In this document: positions 36,581 through 46,450 of the stretch, one piece after another
Layout of the letters: each line of letters begins with the position of its first letter
Position numbering within the stretch: the stretch's first letter is position 1
Assembly (NCBI RefSeq): GCF_037023735.1
Contig: NZ_CP146069.1
Coordinates: 1,095,501-1,159,500, forward strand
Reading direction: 5' to 3'
Source: Roseovarius sp. S88
Lineage (GTDB): Bacteria; Pseudomonadota; Alphaproteobacteria; Rhodobacterales; Rhodobacteraceae
DNA length: 64,000 bases
Program-made: the position numbers and the translations under genes
The notes under the pieces: generated by a model
What the model saw: the letters and a program-made list of their open reading frames with translations, nothing else
What the model was told of the DNA's origin: nothing
Databases searched by the model: none

Positions 36581-37824
36581 ATGGATATACTGAAGATGAT
36601 CCCGAGACCAGTGCGACGTACCGCAAGAGTGCATGTCCTGCCACCGCTCTTGCGCACAGTACGTTGGATTAAGGGAGAAAAACCATGCCACCCTGATGTC
36701 CGCCGCTTTGGCGTTGAAGGGTCTGAGTGTTTTCAAGGTTACTACGACATCTCTCCGGTCTCAGATGATGGTGAAGCCATCTTGGCCCATGTCGTGAAGC
36801 ATGCGCCATGTCGGCTAAGTGGATCTGAAAGCGCATCCGTCGGCTATTTCGAGATCAACTCCGGCCAATTCATTGAGATTGCGCAGACCGGTCTTTGGAG
36901 CTGGCAACTCGGAGCGCGTTTGATGTGGGTTCCGGGGCAAGAAAAAAGATCGCATTTAACACCATCATAGACGACGCCCCGTGTTTTGTCGCGGCGTCGA
37001 ACAATGGTCCGGTGCAAAAACTGTGCGACCTCCCTTTGTTTGATGCTGATTTTTCGAAAAAAATTGGTATATCGCTGAATTTCGGTAGGCTTGCCTATGC
37101 GCGCCCTGGTTATGGCTATGGGGCATTGGAAGATCCATTTTCAGGGACGTCACTGGCAGATGAAGATGGTTTGTTTGCAGTCGATCTCGAGTCAGGTCAG
37201 GTCAACAAGGTGGCGTCGATGCCTCAGTTTTCTGGACTCATACCTCAACACAACAAGATCGATTTGCACTATCTCAACGCAGCAAAGTTGAGCGCGACAG
37301 GTGAACGGTTTTCAGTTCTGTACAAAACCATTCCATCCTTGGAACATCCGCACACCTGGAATGTGAATGCGGTTGTCGGAACACTTGACGGCAAGGAATT
37401 GCAACGGGTTCCGCTGCCTGGAAATGCCTCGCACTATTGGTGGATTGACGACGACAGAATTGTCTACACATCTAACAAAGGACGCAGGTCAGACTATCTT
37501 GTGTATAACTGTCAAACCGAAACTTTGACGCCGCTCACGGCACCTGCTCCATCAGTCGATGGGCATCCCAGTTTACACGTGCCTACCGGGCGCTGGGCAA
37601 CCGATACCTACCCTGACCTATGTGGCGAACAGCACTTGTATGTTCTAAGCGACGACATGCAACACAGGCTAGGCCAGTTCAAAGCATCCACCAGGTATTC
37701 CGACGAATGCCGGTGTGATCTTCATCCGCGGTGGAGCCGTGACGGGAAATCCATCTTCTTCGACAGCACGCATAACGGGTCTCGCGCCATCTACCGCATC
37801 GCATGTGACGAGGCTGGGTCATGA
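36581..37824 (+). pseudogene. Beta-propeller-like glycan-cluster protein, frameshifted at an A6 run
   Basis: Two frames together encode one protein. The first (129 aa) contains ECFQGYYDISPVSDDGEAIL and reaches WSWQLGARLMWVPGQEK. The second continues KIAFNTIIDDAPCFVAASNN and runs to the 4-bp overlap with the next gene. An extra A in the run at 36942-36947 restores a 414-residue reading frame. The WDGYYD-type and WxWQxGxRLxW patterns and the TolB-like PRWSRDGKSIFFDST end suggest a propeller of the oligogalacturonate-lyase-like type found in polysaccharide loci. The gene may be broken, or the base may be missing from the assembly. Confidence 0.75.
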
Positions 37825-38864
37825 CCAAAATCAGTGTTGTGATGAGCGTCCACAATGGGTTGCCCTATCTGCGCGACTGCCTTGCAAGCCTTGAAGACCA
37901 AACAGAAACCGACGTTGAATTCATCTTGGTTGATGATGCATCAACCGATGGCTCTCTGGACGTGCTGAAAAGATTTGCAAAATCCAATCAACACACGCAT
38001 CTCATTGTCAACAAACAGAATAAAGGCCTGACCAAGGCGTTAAACCAGGCCTTGGAGGTCGCATCCGGGACATACATTGCCCGGATAGACGCCGACGATA
38101 TGTGCTACCCCACACGGTTCGAAAAACAACTGCGCTTCATGGAAGACCACCCGCAGATTGTTGCCTGCGCGTCCGGGTATCGAATGGTTGACGACCGTGG
38201 AAAAACGCTGCGCACAGCGCGGCGCGAACTCAAAGACTGGCAAATCAGGTGGTTGCTGAGTTTCAATCCGCCAGCACCGCATCCAACCTACTTTTTCCAG
38301 CGTCTCGACCCGAATGGCCGGGCCATAAGGTACAACGAAGACTTTGCAACCGCTCAGGATTACGACCTTTGGTCAAGGTTAAGCACACTTGGCGAAACTT
38401 ATGTTATGCCAGAGGTTTTGATCGACTACAGGCGTCACAGCTCGGCCATAACCAGCGCCAAGCGCGATGAACAGGCGGAAAATTGTGCCAAAATTGGATT
38501 GGTCAATCTAAAGAAACGTTATCCCGACGACGTGCTCAAGCAGATGTCGACCTTTGTCGATTTCTTCGCGTACAAACAAAAAGCCGACCCCAAAAGCATC
38601 GCGGCCGCAGTCCACGGTGCCGACACTATGCTGCGAGCCGACACAACATTGTCCGGCCACGACAGCCGCTGGCTAAAACGCATGACAGCCGGTCTTTTGG
38701 CCGAAGGGATACTTTCCAGAGGTCAAGGCCTGACACACCTGCGCACGATTTTGGCCTTTCTGTTCCAGGCCAGGGCGTATTTACCGTGGCTTCTTGTGGC
38801 GGTCGCAAAAGAACCAGGTTTGATGATCAAGTCCTTGCAAGGATTTTTTGCGACCAGGCAGTGA
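37821..38864 (+). CDS. Glycosyltransferase family 2
   Basis: 347 aa. The GT-A fold is clear: ISVVMSVHNGLPYLRDCLAS, then FILVDDASTDGS, then a DxD motif in YIARIDADDMCYPTRF. There is an FATAQDYDLWSRL segment of the ED-type acceptor region. No anchor is obvious apart from a hydrophobic end. It transfers a sugar in capsule, LPS or exopolysaccharide synthesis; donor and acceptor are unknown. It is coupled to the frameshifted gene by ATGA, which shows that the second frame of that gene is translated. Confidence 0.9.
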   Translation: MTKISVVMSVHNGLPYLRDCLASLEDQTETDVEFILVDDASTDGSLDVLKRFAKSNQHTHLIVNKQNKGLTKALNQALEVASGTYIARIDADDMCYPTRFEKQLRFMEDHPQIVACASGYRMVDDRGKTLRTARRELKDWQIRWLLSFNPPAPHPTYFFQRLDPNGRAIRYNEDFATAQDYDLWSRLSTLGETYVMPEVLIDYRRHSSAITSAKRDEQAENCAKIGLVNLKKRYPDDVLKQMSTFVDFFAYKQKADPKSIAAAVHGADTMLRADTTLSGHDSRWLKRMTAGLLAEGILSRGQGLTHLRTILAFLFQARAYLPWLLVAVAKEPGLMIKSLQGFFATRQ

Positions 38865-39231
38865 GACACGCGGGCACGAAAATGTCTGAAAGGCGTCACG
38901 AGAGGCCTAGCCAATAGCATTTGAGCGCGTGCGAGCTCTTCGCGGTTTTTGCTTTCTGGGTACAGTGTGTTTTGTTTTGGATAACAGAGTGGCTATACGC
39001 GCGGTATTACTAGAAGTTTTGACGTCCGATATAGAAAGTCACTTAGCAACCAGTGAAGACGGTCAGAAATGCGCAATCGACCGTCTGATGACAAATATGC
39101 CGCGCCTGAAAGGCTGGCGCGGATTGCAAAAACGACTCTGGTGCAAGCGAAATGGCCTTCAATTTGCTTGAACAGCACAATAGATGAAGGCGATGCTGAC
39201 CTAGCCCATTTGATCACGAGACGAGGACACA
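38865..39231. other. Intergenic between glycan genes and nucleotide-signalling cluster
   Basis: 367 bp. It contains only an 80-codon frame without family features or a good ribosome site, which I do not call. It probably holds the promoter for the cyclase genes. No hairpin with T-tail was seen. Confidence 0.4.
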
Positions 39232-40467
39232 ATGGCAGCCCCAACACTCGAAAACTGGGAGATGACGGCGGCGCTGAACGATCTCACGGTTTGGTTGATT
39301 CAGCAGGGGCTTGAAAACAAGCCTGTCGAGATTTGGCTTGAGACCTGCTGCACCCGGCTGGTCGCGGCCGGTATTCCCTTGCTGCGCGTGAACGTCGCTA
39401 TGCAAGCACACCATCCCGAGATTGGCGCCTTGGCCTTTCGTTGGCTCCGAGATGGCCAAAACGAACGCGAGGAATTTCATCGCTCGGCGGAAACTCAGGA
39501 GGATTTCCTGCGCAGCCCGATTTATTATCTGCTGAGCAACAATACAGAAGAGATCAGACAGAATCTGACAGTGCCGGACCCTGCATTGAACTTCCCTATC
39601 TTCGATGACCTTCGCGAACTTGGGGCTACAGACTATATTGCCGTGAAGAGGTTTTTTCTTCTCGACGACGATGCGACCGCTGTGGACCCGACCCAAGACG
39701 AAGAGGGCGTGATCATATCCCTGATCACAGATGCGCCTGATGGATTTACCGACGCCCACCTCGATGGGTTGCGACAACTTTTGCCGCCTCTTTGCCTGAC
39801 CCTCAAATCCGCAGCAAACCGACAAATGGCCGAAGATATCACAGCCGCGTATCTGGGCCGAGACGCAAGCAAACGAGTGCTATCCGGTGATATCATCCGC
39901 GGGTCCTCTCAAACGATCTCAGCAGTTATCTGGGATTTCGATTTGAAGGGATTTACCAAGCTGTCGGAAACCTTACCGGGCACAGCGATCATCGACATGC
40001 TGAATGACTATTTTGCCGTGGCTGTGGATGTCGTCGATGGCCATGGCGGAAATGTTTTGAAATTCATGGGCGATGGCTTACTGGCGATTTTCGACATGGA
40101 TCAGATTCCTGATGCCAGGCGCGTTGCAATTGAGGCCGCTCTGGAGCTGCGCGATGCCTTTGTTCCCCTGAACGAGCAGCGGGCCGGAGACGGCCTGACG
40201 ACTACGGACTTCACGCTTGCCTTGCATGCCGGTGACGTCCTCTACGGAAATATCGGTGGCAAAACCCGGCTTGATTTCACGGTGATTGGTCCAGCGGTGA
40301 ACACGACCTCGCGCATCCTGGGCATGTGCAATGCAGTGGATCAGCCTATCGTCATTTCAGCCAAGGTGGCCGCCCCATTGCTGGAGAGCATTCCCAATCT
40401 GGTGTCCCTTGGCCAATATCGCCTGCGCGGTGTCCGAGACCGTCAGGAACTTTTCACACTGGATTAG
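39232..40467 (+). CDS. Class III adenylate/guanylate cyclase
   Basis: 411 aa. An N-terminal region (about 1-200), probably a GAF-like or regulatory fold, precedes the cyclase domain. The metal-binding Asp is in WDFDLKGFTKLSE (about 235) and the second in KFMGDGLLAIF (about 278-288). The Lys of LKFMGDG and the Asp of RLDFTVIG (about 346) fit ATP recognition, and VNTTSR gives the transition-state Asn and Arg. All six key residues are present, so it should make cAMP. A paralogue follows in the same direction. Confidence 0.9.
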   Translation: MAAPTLENWEMTAALNDLTVWLIQQGLENKPVEIWLETCCTRLVAAGIPLLRVNVAMQAHHPEIGALAFRWLRDGQNEREEFHRSAETQEDFLRSPIYYLLSNNTEEIRQNLTVPDPALNFPIFDDLRELGATDYIAVKRFFLLDDDATAVDPTQDEEGVIISLITDAPDGFTDAHLDGLRQLLPPLCLTLKSAANRQMAEDITAAYLGRDASKRVLSGDIIRGSSQTISAVIWDFDLKGFTKLSETLPGTAIIDMLNDYFAVAVDVVDGHGGNVLKFMGDGLLAIFDMDQIPDARRVAIEAALELRDAFVPLNEQRAGDGLTTTDFTLALHAGDVLYGNIGGKTRLDFTVIGPAVNTTSRILGMCNAVDQPIVISAKVAAPLLESIPNLVSLGQYRLRGVRDRQELFTLD

Positions 40468-40558
40468 GCGGGGCCAGGACATGTGCGGATCGAAGAGACC
40501 GGTTCGGATTATGAGATAGCGTCGTTGCGTAACTTGTTTCAGCTACTATCCTGAGCCA

Positions 40559-41731
40559 ATGGATCATTTGGCCAAGCTCACCAACTGGATGATGAACGAC
40601 GGGCGTTGCTCGGGCGACCCTGTGAAAATCGTTTCACATTTCTGCACGTCATTGATCGACGCTGGTGTGCCGCTTTGGCGCGCCAATATTGGTCAGCGTT
40701 TTGCCAATCCCTTGCTCATTGCGTGGGGCGTGGTTTGGACACCTGAAGAAACCGAAACCTATGACGTGACGCATGAAATCACGCTGACGGACAGCTATGT
40801 CGGCAGTTCTTTTGAGTACATTCTGGAACACAGAAAGCCGCTGCACAAAAGCCTGCGGCAGCTTGACCCCAAGACGGACCATATTTCTTATCTTGAGTTT
40901 GCCGAACAGGGCGGCACGGATTACTACGCCTCTCTGCTTTATTATGGCGACGGCTCGCTGCATGGATGCACCTTTGTGACGCGGGATCGCGATGGGTTCC
41001 TGCCGGAGAATCTGGAGATGATCGAGGCAGCATTGCCGGCCCTTTCCTGTGCTATGGAACCCATCACCATGCGCAAATCATCCAAAGGTCTCTTGCGGAC
41101 CTATCTTGGGGACGGACCGTCAGAGGCAGTTTGGAACGGCACGATCAAACGCGGCGAACGCACAAGAATTGAGGCCGTCGTCATGTTCTCTGACCTGCGC
41201 GGCTTTACCACAATGTCAGACACCGCAAGCAAGGAACATGTTTTTGAGGCGTTGAACGGATATTTTGACGTGGTCGTCCAGTCCGTCGAGGAAAACGGTG
41301 GGGATGTCCTTAAGTTCATGGGCGATGGCATTCTATCGATTTTTCCGATTTCAGACCCTGTTGGTCGCGCTGAACAGTGCCAAAACGCGGCGCGCGCGGC
41401 GCAAGATGCAATGGCCGGTCTCGCGGCTCTCAACCTTGGTCGAAACCAAGCTGGCCAGCCGCCTTTGGACTTTGGCATCGGGATCAATGTCGGACATGTC
41501 AGCTATGGCAATATCGGAAGCCCCGGACGGCTGGATTTTACGGTGCTTGGAGGTGCGGTCAATGTCGCGAGCCGGGTTGAGGGGCTGACCAAGACTATTG
41601 GGCACCGGATCTTGGCAACGGCCGCTGTGGCCGCGGCCGCGCCTGATTTCTTTTCTTCCTGTGGGTCCTACGCGATACGAGGCCTGCCGGACGAAATGGA
41701 ACTGTTCGCGCCCATCGAGGTCTCAGACTAA
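40559..41731 (+). CDS. Class III adenylate/guanylate cyclase (second copy)
   Basis: 390 aa, similar in layout to its neighbour. Catalytic residues: MFSDLRGFTTMS (about 208), LKFMGDGILSIF (about 250-260), RLDFTVLGGAVNVASR (about 324-339). The N-terminal 190 residues correspond to the N-terminal region of the first cyclase and may respond to a different signal. The tandem arrangement suggests duplication followed by divergence. Confidence 0.9.
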   Translation: MDHLAKLTNWMMNDGRCSGDPVKIVSHFCTSLIDAGVPLWRANIGQRFANPLLIAWGVVWTPEETETYDVTHEITLTDSYVGSSFEYILEHRKPLHKSLRQLDPKTDHISYLEFAEQGGTDYYASLLYYGDGSLHGCTFVTRDRDGFLPENLEMIEAALPALSCAMEPITMRKSSKGLLRTYLGDGPSEAVWNGTIKRGERTRIEAVVMFSDLRGFTTMSDTASKEHVFEALNGYFDVVVQSVEENGGDVLKFMGDGILSIFPISDPVGRAEQCQNAARAAQDAMAGLAALNLGRNQAGQPPLDFGIGINVGHVSYGNIGSPGRLDFTVLGGAVNVASRVEGLTKTIGHRILATAAVAAAAPDFFSSCGSYAIRGLPDEMELFAPIEVSD

Positions 41732-41839
41732 AGGAATTCACAGCTGCGACGTGCGAATGGCTTGGCACCAGTGAGCGTTGCGCGTGATTGCTCTAGGCTC
41801 AGCGTATCAACAGAGCTATGTTGCGGCATGGGCAGTGTA

Positions 41840-42976
41840 ATGACCGACTTAACATTCTACGACGGTTTACCCAAATTCTCCGATTTCGCCGATTTGTCTG
41901 ACGATGGGAATTACGCTCCTTTGCCGGATGACTGGTTGATCGGAACATCCGACGTCAAGGGGTCGACCGAAGCTGTCGAAAATGGACTCTACAAAACCGT
42001 CAACATGGTTGGTGCAGCGGTTATTTCCGCGCAGATAAACGCACATAGCGGGGCGTGCTTTCCGTATATTTTTGGTGGGGATGGCGCTAGTTTTGCGGTG
42101 CCACCGCCTTGGAAGAACCGCACGAGCGACGCATTGGCAGCCGTCAAGCTTTGGGCGCATAAAGAGTTTGAGATGCACCTGCGTGTTGGCATGGTGCCTG
42201 TTTCAGAAATTCGCGCGGCGGGATTTGATGTGAAGGTCGCCAGGTTTCAGGCCTCCCAAGGCGTCGACTATGCAATGTTTAACGGCGGCGGGCTCAACTG
42301 GGCTGAAACGCAGATGAAAGCGGGTGAAAACGCTGTTCCGGAGGCAAGCTCGGGCGCGACACCGGATTTGACGGGATTGTCCTGTCGGTGGAGCCATATG
42401 CCCAGCAAGAACGGCGTCATCCTGTCGGTTATTGTGATGCCGCAGGCGGGCGTCCCTTGGCCCAAATTTACCGAGTTTATTTCACGTGTTCTTGGTCGGG
42501 CAAGCCGCCTTGGGGCAAGCGGCCATCCCTCGGCCAAGGAAGGTCCAGGCGTGTCTTGGCCCCCAGTTGGTGCCACGCTTGAGGCGCACGCACAGCGCGG
42601 TCAGGGGTCATTGGGCAAAGCGCGTCGCAAGGCGTTGTTTGAGAGTTTTGTTGCTTGGGTACTCATCAAAACCGGCCTGAAGGTTGGAGGCTTTGACGCG
42701 CGCAGATATCGCCGTATCGTCGGTGAGAATGCGGATTACCGGAAATTCGAAGACGGGCTAAAAATGACGCTGGATTGCGATGCCGAAACCGAAGCGGATC
42801 TGAGGGTTTTGCTCGAACAAGGTGCGAAAGACGGGATCATCCAATATGGCTTGCATGCGCAGTCTGAAGCCATGCTGACCTGTATTGTGCCCTCGATCAT
42901 GGAGGACAATCACGTTCATTTCGTTGATGGAGCCTCTGGTGGCTACACGGCTGCGTCGCGGTTTTTGAAGAGCTGA
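41840..42976 (+). CDS. DUF3095 family protein
   Basis: 378 aa from MTDLTFYDGLPKFSDFADLS, the usual start of this family; the frame extends 26 codons further upstream but that part does not fit. The block WLIGTSDVKGSTEAVENGLY and FPYIFGGDGASFAVP is DUF3095-like and recalls the nucleotide-cyclase/GGDEF fold, with DVKGST in the place of the DIxGFT metal site and GGDGA in the place of GDG. Its biochemical role is not established. Being next to two cyclases supports a nucleotide-signalling role. Confidence 0.85.
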   Translation: MTDLTFYDGLPKFSDFADLSDDGNYAPLPDDWLIGTSDVKGSTEAVENGLYKTVNMVGAAVISAQINAHSGACFPYIFGGDGASFAVPPPWKNRTSDALAAVKLWAHKEFEMHLRVGMVPVSEIRAAGFDVKVARFQASQGVDYAMFNGGGLNWAETQMKAGENAVPEASSGATPDLTGLSCRWSHMPSKNGVILSVIVMPQAGVPWPKFTEFISRVLGRASRLGASGHPSAKEGPGVSWPPVGATLEAHAQRGQGSLGKARRKALFESFVAWVLIKTGLKVGGFDARRYRRIVGENADYRKFEDGLKMTLDCDAETEADLRVLLEQGAKDGIIQYGLHAQSEAMLTCIVPSIMEDNHVHFVDGASGGYTAASRFLKS

Positions 42977-43111
42977 CGTGACGCGAGCTGGGTCGTCACA
43001 TGTGTTCACATTGAAGTCGAGTGGGGCCGGTGACCCCTTGGGTTGGTTGATAAGCCCCCCACTTATGCATAAGCTATTTCGAAGCTTCTCAGCCATGTTG
43101 GGACCCCCAAA

Positions 43112-43963
43112 ATGTTCGATCCCGCCACAATGGTAGCTGCTGCTTTTGGCAATCATCTTGCTGAAACGTATCTGCAAGCTTTCCCAGAACAAAAGCCGCA
43201 ATATGCAGTTTTTTTGAACAAAACTGCGCACGAGACGCTTCAAGTGATTGGTGCCTCAGATGCACCCTATCACGACGCAGAGCACACAATGATCGTCACG
43301 CTGGTTGGCCAACAGATTATCCAAGGCCAGCAAAAAACAAGCAGGGTACTCCCAGAGGACTGGGTGCACTACATCGCGGCGCTTCTGATCCATGACATTG
43401 GCTATAGGCGTGGCGTTTGTGAAGGTGACACGTCCAACGAAGTAATTGTCAATGACGCGGGTGAACGGATTTTCCCGCCGCGCGGGGCTACTGATGCTTC
43501 TCTTGCGCCTTACCATGTTGACCGGGGTAAAATCTATGCGCGGCAACGCTTTGCAGGCAGTGGAATCGTGGACCCAGAGCGTATCGCAGCGGCCATCGAG
43601 TACACGCGCTTTCCAGTGCCGGATGATCCAGCCTATGCAGACTTGAACACCGAACCGGCGCTGGTGCGGGCGGCGGACCTGATTGGTCAGATTGCTGACC
43701 CTCACTATCTTGACAAGCTAAGCGCGCTTTATCGCGAATTCGTCGAAACTGACTTTGCCGCAAAGCTCGGGTACAGCTCTCCCATGGACTTGGTTGAGCA
43801 TGTTCCAAACTTTTTCCAACACAAGGTTCAACCGCTGATTGGCCCGGCGCTTGAGCATCTCAGGCAAACTGCTGATGGAAAAGAGGTAATCGCGCAACTG
43901 GAGCGCCGGGTCTCTCAAGCCTCTCGCCGTGATATTGCACTGAGACCGTACCCTGGGACGTAA
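43112..43963 (+). CDS. HD-domain metalloprotein (Npun_R2479-like)
   Basis: 283 aa. The metal-binding HD residues are His54-Asp55-x2-His58 (YHDAEHT) and His94-Asp95 (LLIHDIGYRRG), with further Asp in the helices that follow (ALVRAADLIGQIADP). These ligands suggest a phosphohydrolase, possibly acting on a cyclic or phosphorylated nucleotide, which fits its place after the cyclases. Resemblance to the cyanobacterial Npun_R2479 group is from memory. It converges on the cNMP-binding gene with 9 bp between the stops. Confidence 0.8.
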   Translation: MFDPATMVAAAFGNHLAETYLQAFPEQKPQYAVFLNKTAHETLQVIGASDAPYHDAEHTMIVTLVGQQIIQGQQKTSRVLPEDWVHYIAALLIHDIGYRRGVCEGDTSNEVIVNDAGERIFPPRGATDASLAPYHVDRGKIYARQRFAGSGIVDPERIAAAIEYTRFPVPDDPAYADLNTEPALVRAADLIGQIADPHYLDKLSALYREFVETDFAAKLGYSSPMDLVEHVPNFFQHKVQPLIGPALEHLRQTADGKEVIAQLERRVSQASRRDIALRPYPGT

Positions 43964-43972
43964 GATCTTGTT

Positions 43973-44596
43973 CTATGCCTCTTGTGCATGTGCTGCGTTC
44001 GCCACCAGCCGCTTGGTCACGAGGCGCATCACGGACATGGCGAATTTCGGGTCTTCGTACTGTAGTCGGGTAAAGCGCTTTTCGTTGAGCTCATAAACAA
44101 CCGTATCTTCCACGCATCGAACCGTCGCCATGCGCTCGGCGCTGCTGTTGAAGAACGCCATCTCGCCAAAGATATTTCCTGCTGGCACCGTCACATCCTG
44201 GCCCTCGATTTCAACGCGGCCCTCGGCCAGATAATACAGGCTGTCGACCGGATCTCCCTTTTCGAAAAGGACATCGCCCGCCTGGATGTCGCGCCTTTTC
44301 CCGTAAGCCATGGCAGTGGAGAAATCCGTTTCGGACTCATCGGTCATGTGCGTCACCAATCTGCGCAGCGCGATGAGTTCGTAGAGGCGATAGGCGTTCA
44401 TCGCTAGCAAAATGACTTCAATCGTCAGAAGCGGCCAGATTTGAAACACGGCGCTATAGATGATGAAGCACACCGAAGACAAGATGACCAGAACCCGCAG
44501 CCAGATCATCGAATTCATCGAGAATGTCGCGAGCTTGAATGCAACAGCGAGCCAACCGACAGCCTCAATCATGTGCTGCGTGGTGATGAATTCCAT
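43973..44596 (-). CDS. Membrane protein with cyclic-nucleotide-binding domain
   Basis: 207 aa. Three short membrane helices (about 8-75) precede a cNMP-binding domain (about 95-200). That domain shows VLFEKGDPVDSLYYLAEGRV and the phosphate-binding cassette IFGEMAFFNSSAERMATVRC. The layout recalls small POPDC-like membrane cNMP receptors. With two cyclases beside it, it is a plausible cAMP receptor. The start MEFITT is chosen for GAGGAG 8 bp upstream; the frame extends 19 codons further. Confidence 0.87.
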   Translation of the reverse strand: MEFITTQHMIEAVGWLAVAFKLATFSMNSMIWLRVLVILSSVCFIIYSAVFQIWPLLTIEVILLAMNAYRLYELIALRRLVTHMTDESETDFSTAMAYGKRRDIQAGDVLFEKGDPVDSLYYLAEGRVEIEGQDVTVPAGNIFGEMAFFNSSAERMATVRCVEDTVVYELNEKRFTRLQYEDPKFAMSVMRLVTKRLVANAAHAQEA

Positions 44597-44732
44597 TGGC
44601 CAATACTCCTCATGCGCCCGTCGAATTACGAACCAAATCAAAGATTCAATCAAACACTATGGTCTTGTTGCCGCGTTCATGGACAAAAGTACAGATTTTG
44701 ATGATCTCAGAAACAACGCTGCGCGATCAGCA

Positions 44733-46151
44733 TCACTTGTCATCCATGTGTTTCTGCAAAGTGTGGGCAATGAGACTGCCATGTCCAAAGAGCGCGCTAT
44801 GGCTGCGATGGCGCATATTTTCCTGCGGCGGGTTCTTGATCAGCCGCCAGCCCATCCATATGGCGATGGACGCAAAGATGATGCTGCCAATCGCCTGTCC
44901 GATAATGATCCCTTGCGCCCCCAACATCATTCCACCAGCGACGACAAAGGGCCAGGTGCCCAACGTGTTCTGTCCCCAATTCAACCAGGTTGAATAAGAC
45001 GGGCGCCCCAGGGTGTTGAATGAGGCACTCGCTACAAAGACAGAGCCGCTGAAGAAGGACGACAGCGCCACAGGGAAGCAATAAAGGTAAATCAATTCTC
45101 TGGTCAGATTGGTGGCGTTGAAGAGATCTGCAATCGGGCCACGCAAGACAAACAAGAGCAGGGTGATGCAGAGGACGTAGATCGCGACAAACTTGATCGC
45201 ATCAAGATACGCGCGTCTAACCCGGTCAACATGCCCGGCGCCGAAATTCTGTCCGATGATCGGCCCGATGGCTCCCGACAGCGCCCAAATGACGGAAAAG
45301 GCGACGGGCGTCATCCTCCCGATCACGGCCATCCCGGCCACCGCCTCTGGCCCGAATTTCGACATTTCACGGGTCATGATCGCCGTGCCAATGGGGGTCG
45401 CCACATTGGCCAGTACGGCCCGGCTTGCAAAATGTGTCACCGTTTGGAGATCACGCCAGAGCAAGCGCAGGTTAGGGCGGACGAAGGCTTCGTGCTTGCG
45501 CAAAGCCGGATAAAGCGCGAGGCCCAACGTCACGAACCGCGCGGCCACCGTTGCCCAGGCCGCGCCTGGCAGGCCCATGTTGAGGACGAAGATGAAGATA
45601 GGGTCAAGCACCGCATTGGTCAGCGCCCCAAAAAGCGATGGGTACATCGCCAGCCGGTTCTCACCATAGCATCGCAATGCCGCAACCGTGACCATGGACA
45701 GGCCTGAAACCCATGTAAACGGAATGACGATCCAAAGGTAAGTCGCCGCCAGTTCCGCCACTTTGCCCGTGGCCCCGAGAAGGCCCACAAAAAATTCAAC
45801 ATTGATCAATAAAATCAGAGGAATGGCGATCCCTGTCAGCATAACAAGCATCGCCGTGCTCGTGGCGTATTCGCGAGCCTCCAGCTCATCATCCTCGCCG
45901 ATGGACCGCGATACCAAAACGCCAGCTGCAACAGATAGGCCAATATTGATGGCGCTGGTAAAGAACATCAGGGCACTGGCATAGCCCGCCGCCGCCGCCA
46001 TTTCCTCATGTCCAAGCATCGAGATGAATATCAGGTCGATCAGATCAACCGCATAGATCGCCATCAGACCAATGCTTGCCGTAAAAGACGAAACCGAAAC
46101 GTGACGCATGATGCTGCCGGTCGTGTATTTGGCGTTCTTCGCGGTCGTCAT
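44733..46151 (-). CDS. MATE family multidrug/toxin efflux transporter
   Basis: 472 aa, about 12 helices in two similar halves, typical of MATE exporters (e.g. SFTASIGLMAIYAVDLIDLI near the start; the GAIGPIIGQNFGAG motif in the second half). It would export cationic compounds using a sodium or proton gradient. The start MTTAKN is preferred; the upstream 43 codons are not MATE-like. It lies just outside the left end of the integrated element. Confidence 0.9.
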   Translation of the reverse strand: MTTAKNAKYTTGSIMRHVSVSSFTASIGLMAIYAVDLIDLIFISMLGHEEMAAAAGYASALMFFTSAINIGLSVAAGVLVSRSIGEDDELEAREYATSTAMLVMLTGIAIPLILLINVEFFVGLLGATGKVAELAATYLWIVIPFTWVSGLSMVTVAALRCYGENRLAMYPSLFGALTNAVLDPIFIFVLNMGLPGAAWATVAARFVTLGLALYPALRKHEAFVRPNLRLLWRDLQTVTHFASRAVLANVATPIGTAIMTREMSKFGPEAVAGMAVIGRMTPVAFSVIWALSGAIGPIIGQNFGAGHVDRVRRAYLDAIKFVAIYVLCITLLLFVLRGPIADLFNATNLTRELIYLYCFPVALSSFFSGSVFVASASFNTLGRPSYSTWLNWGQNTLGTWPFVVAGGMMLGAQGIIIGQAIGSIIFASIAIWMGWRLIKNPPQENMRHRSHSALFGHGSLIAHTLQKHMDDK

Positions 46152-46423
46152 CTCATATCTTTCGTCGTTGAGCCGTTCTCTGTCAGCAAAAGCAGTCCGG
46201 GCGTGCTCAAATGTCCTGGTGCACACGATTAGTCTACAAAGGATACACGAACGCTGGTAGCCAAGAGTTTCAAAGGTCATTTAAACCGCTCAGCGCACAA
46301 AAGATGCCAAGTGGTCTGGCCAGATCTTGAGCTATAAGGTTAACCGCCTTCGCGCTTTTTGGCAGGTTTTGCTTTGCCGGTCGTTCAGCTGGGTAGGCCA
46401 AGTGTGGCCCATCGGTGCATTAT

Positions 46424-46450
46424 TCGGGAAGGTTGGCTGGGGTGGTAGGA
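46424..46450 (+). repeat. attL, left att core of the integrated element
   Basis: A 27-bp sequence containing GGTTGGCTGGGGTGGTAGGA, repeated exactly at the right end of the element. Its last 17 bp equal the 3' end of the tRNA-Gln gene (complement). This defines the left boundary of the element. Confidence 0.9.

Noticed and set aside
38929..39171. 80-codon frame upstream of the first cyclase
   Set aside because: No ribosome site, no neighbour coupling and no family features.
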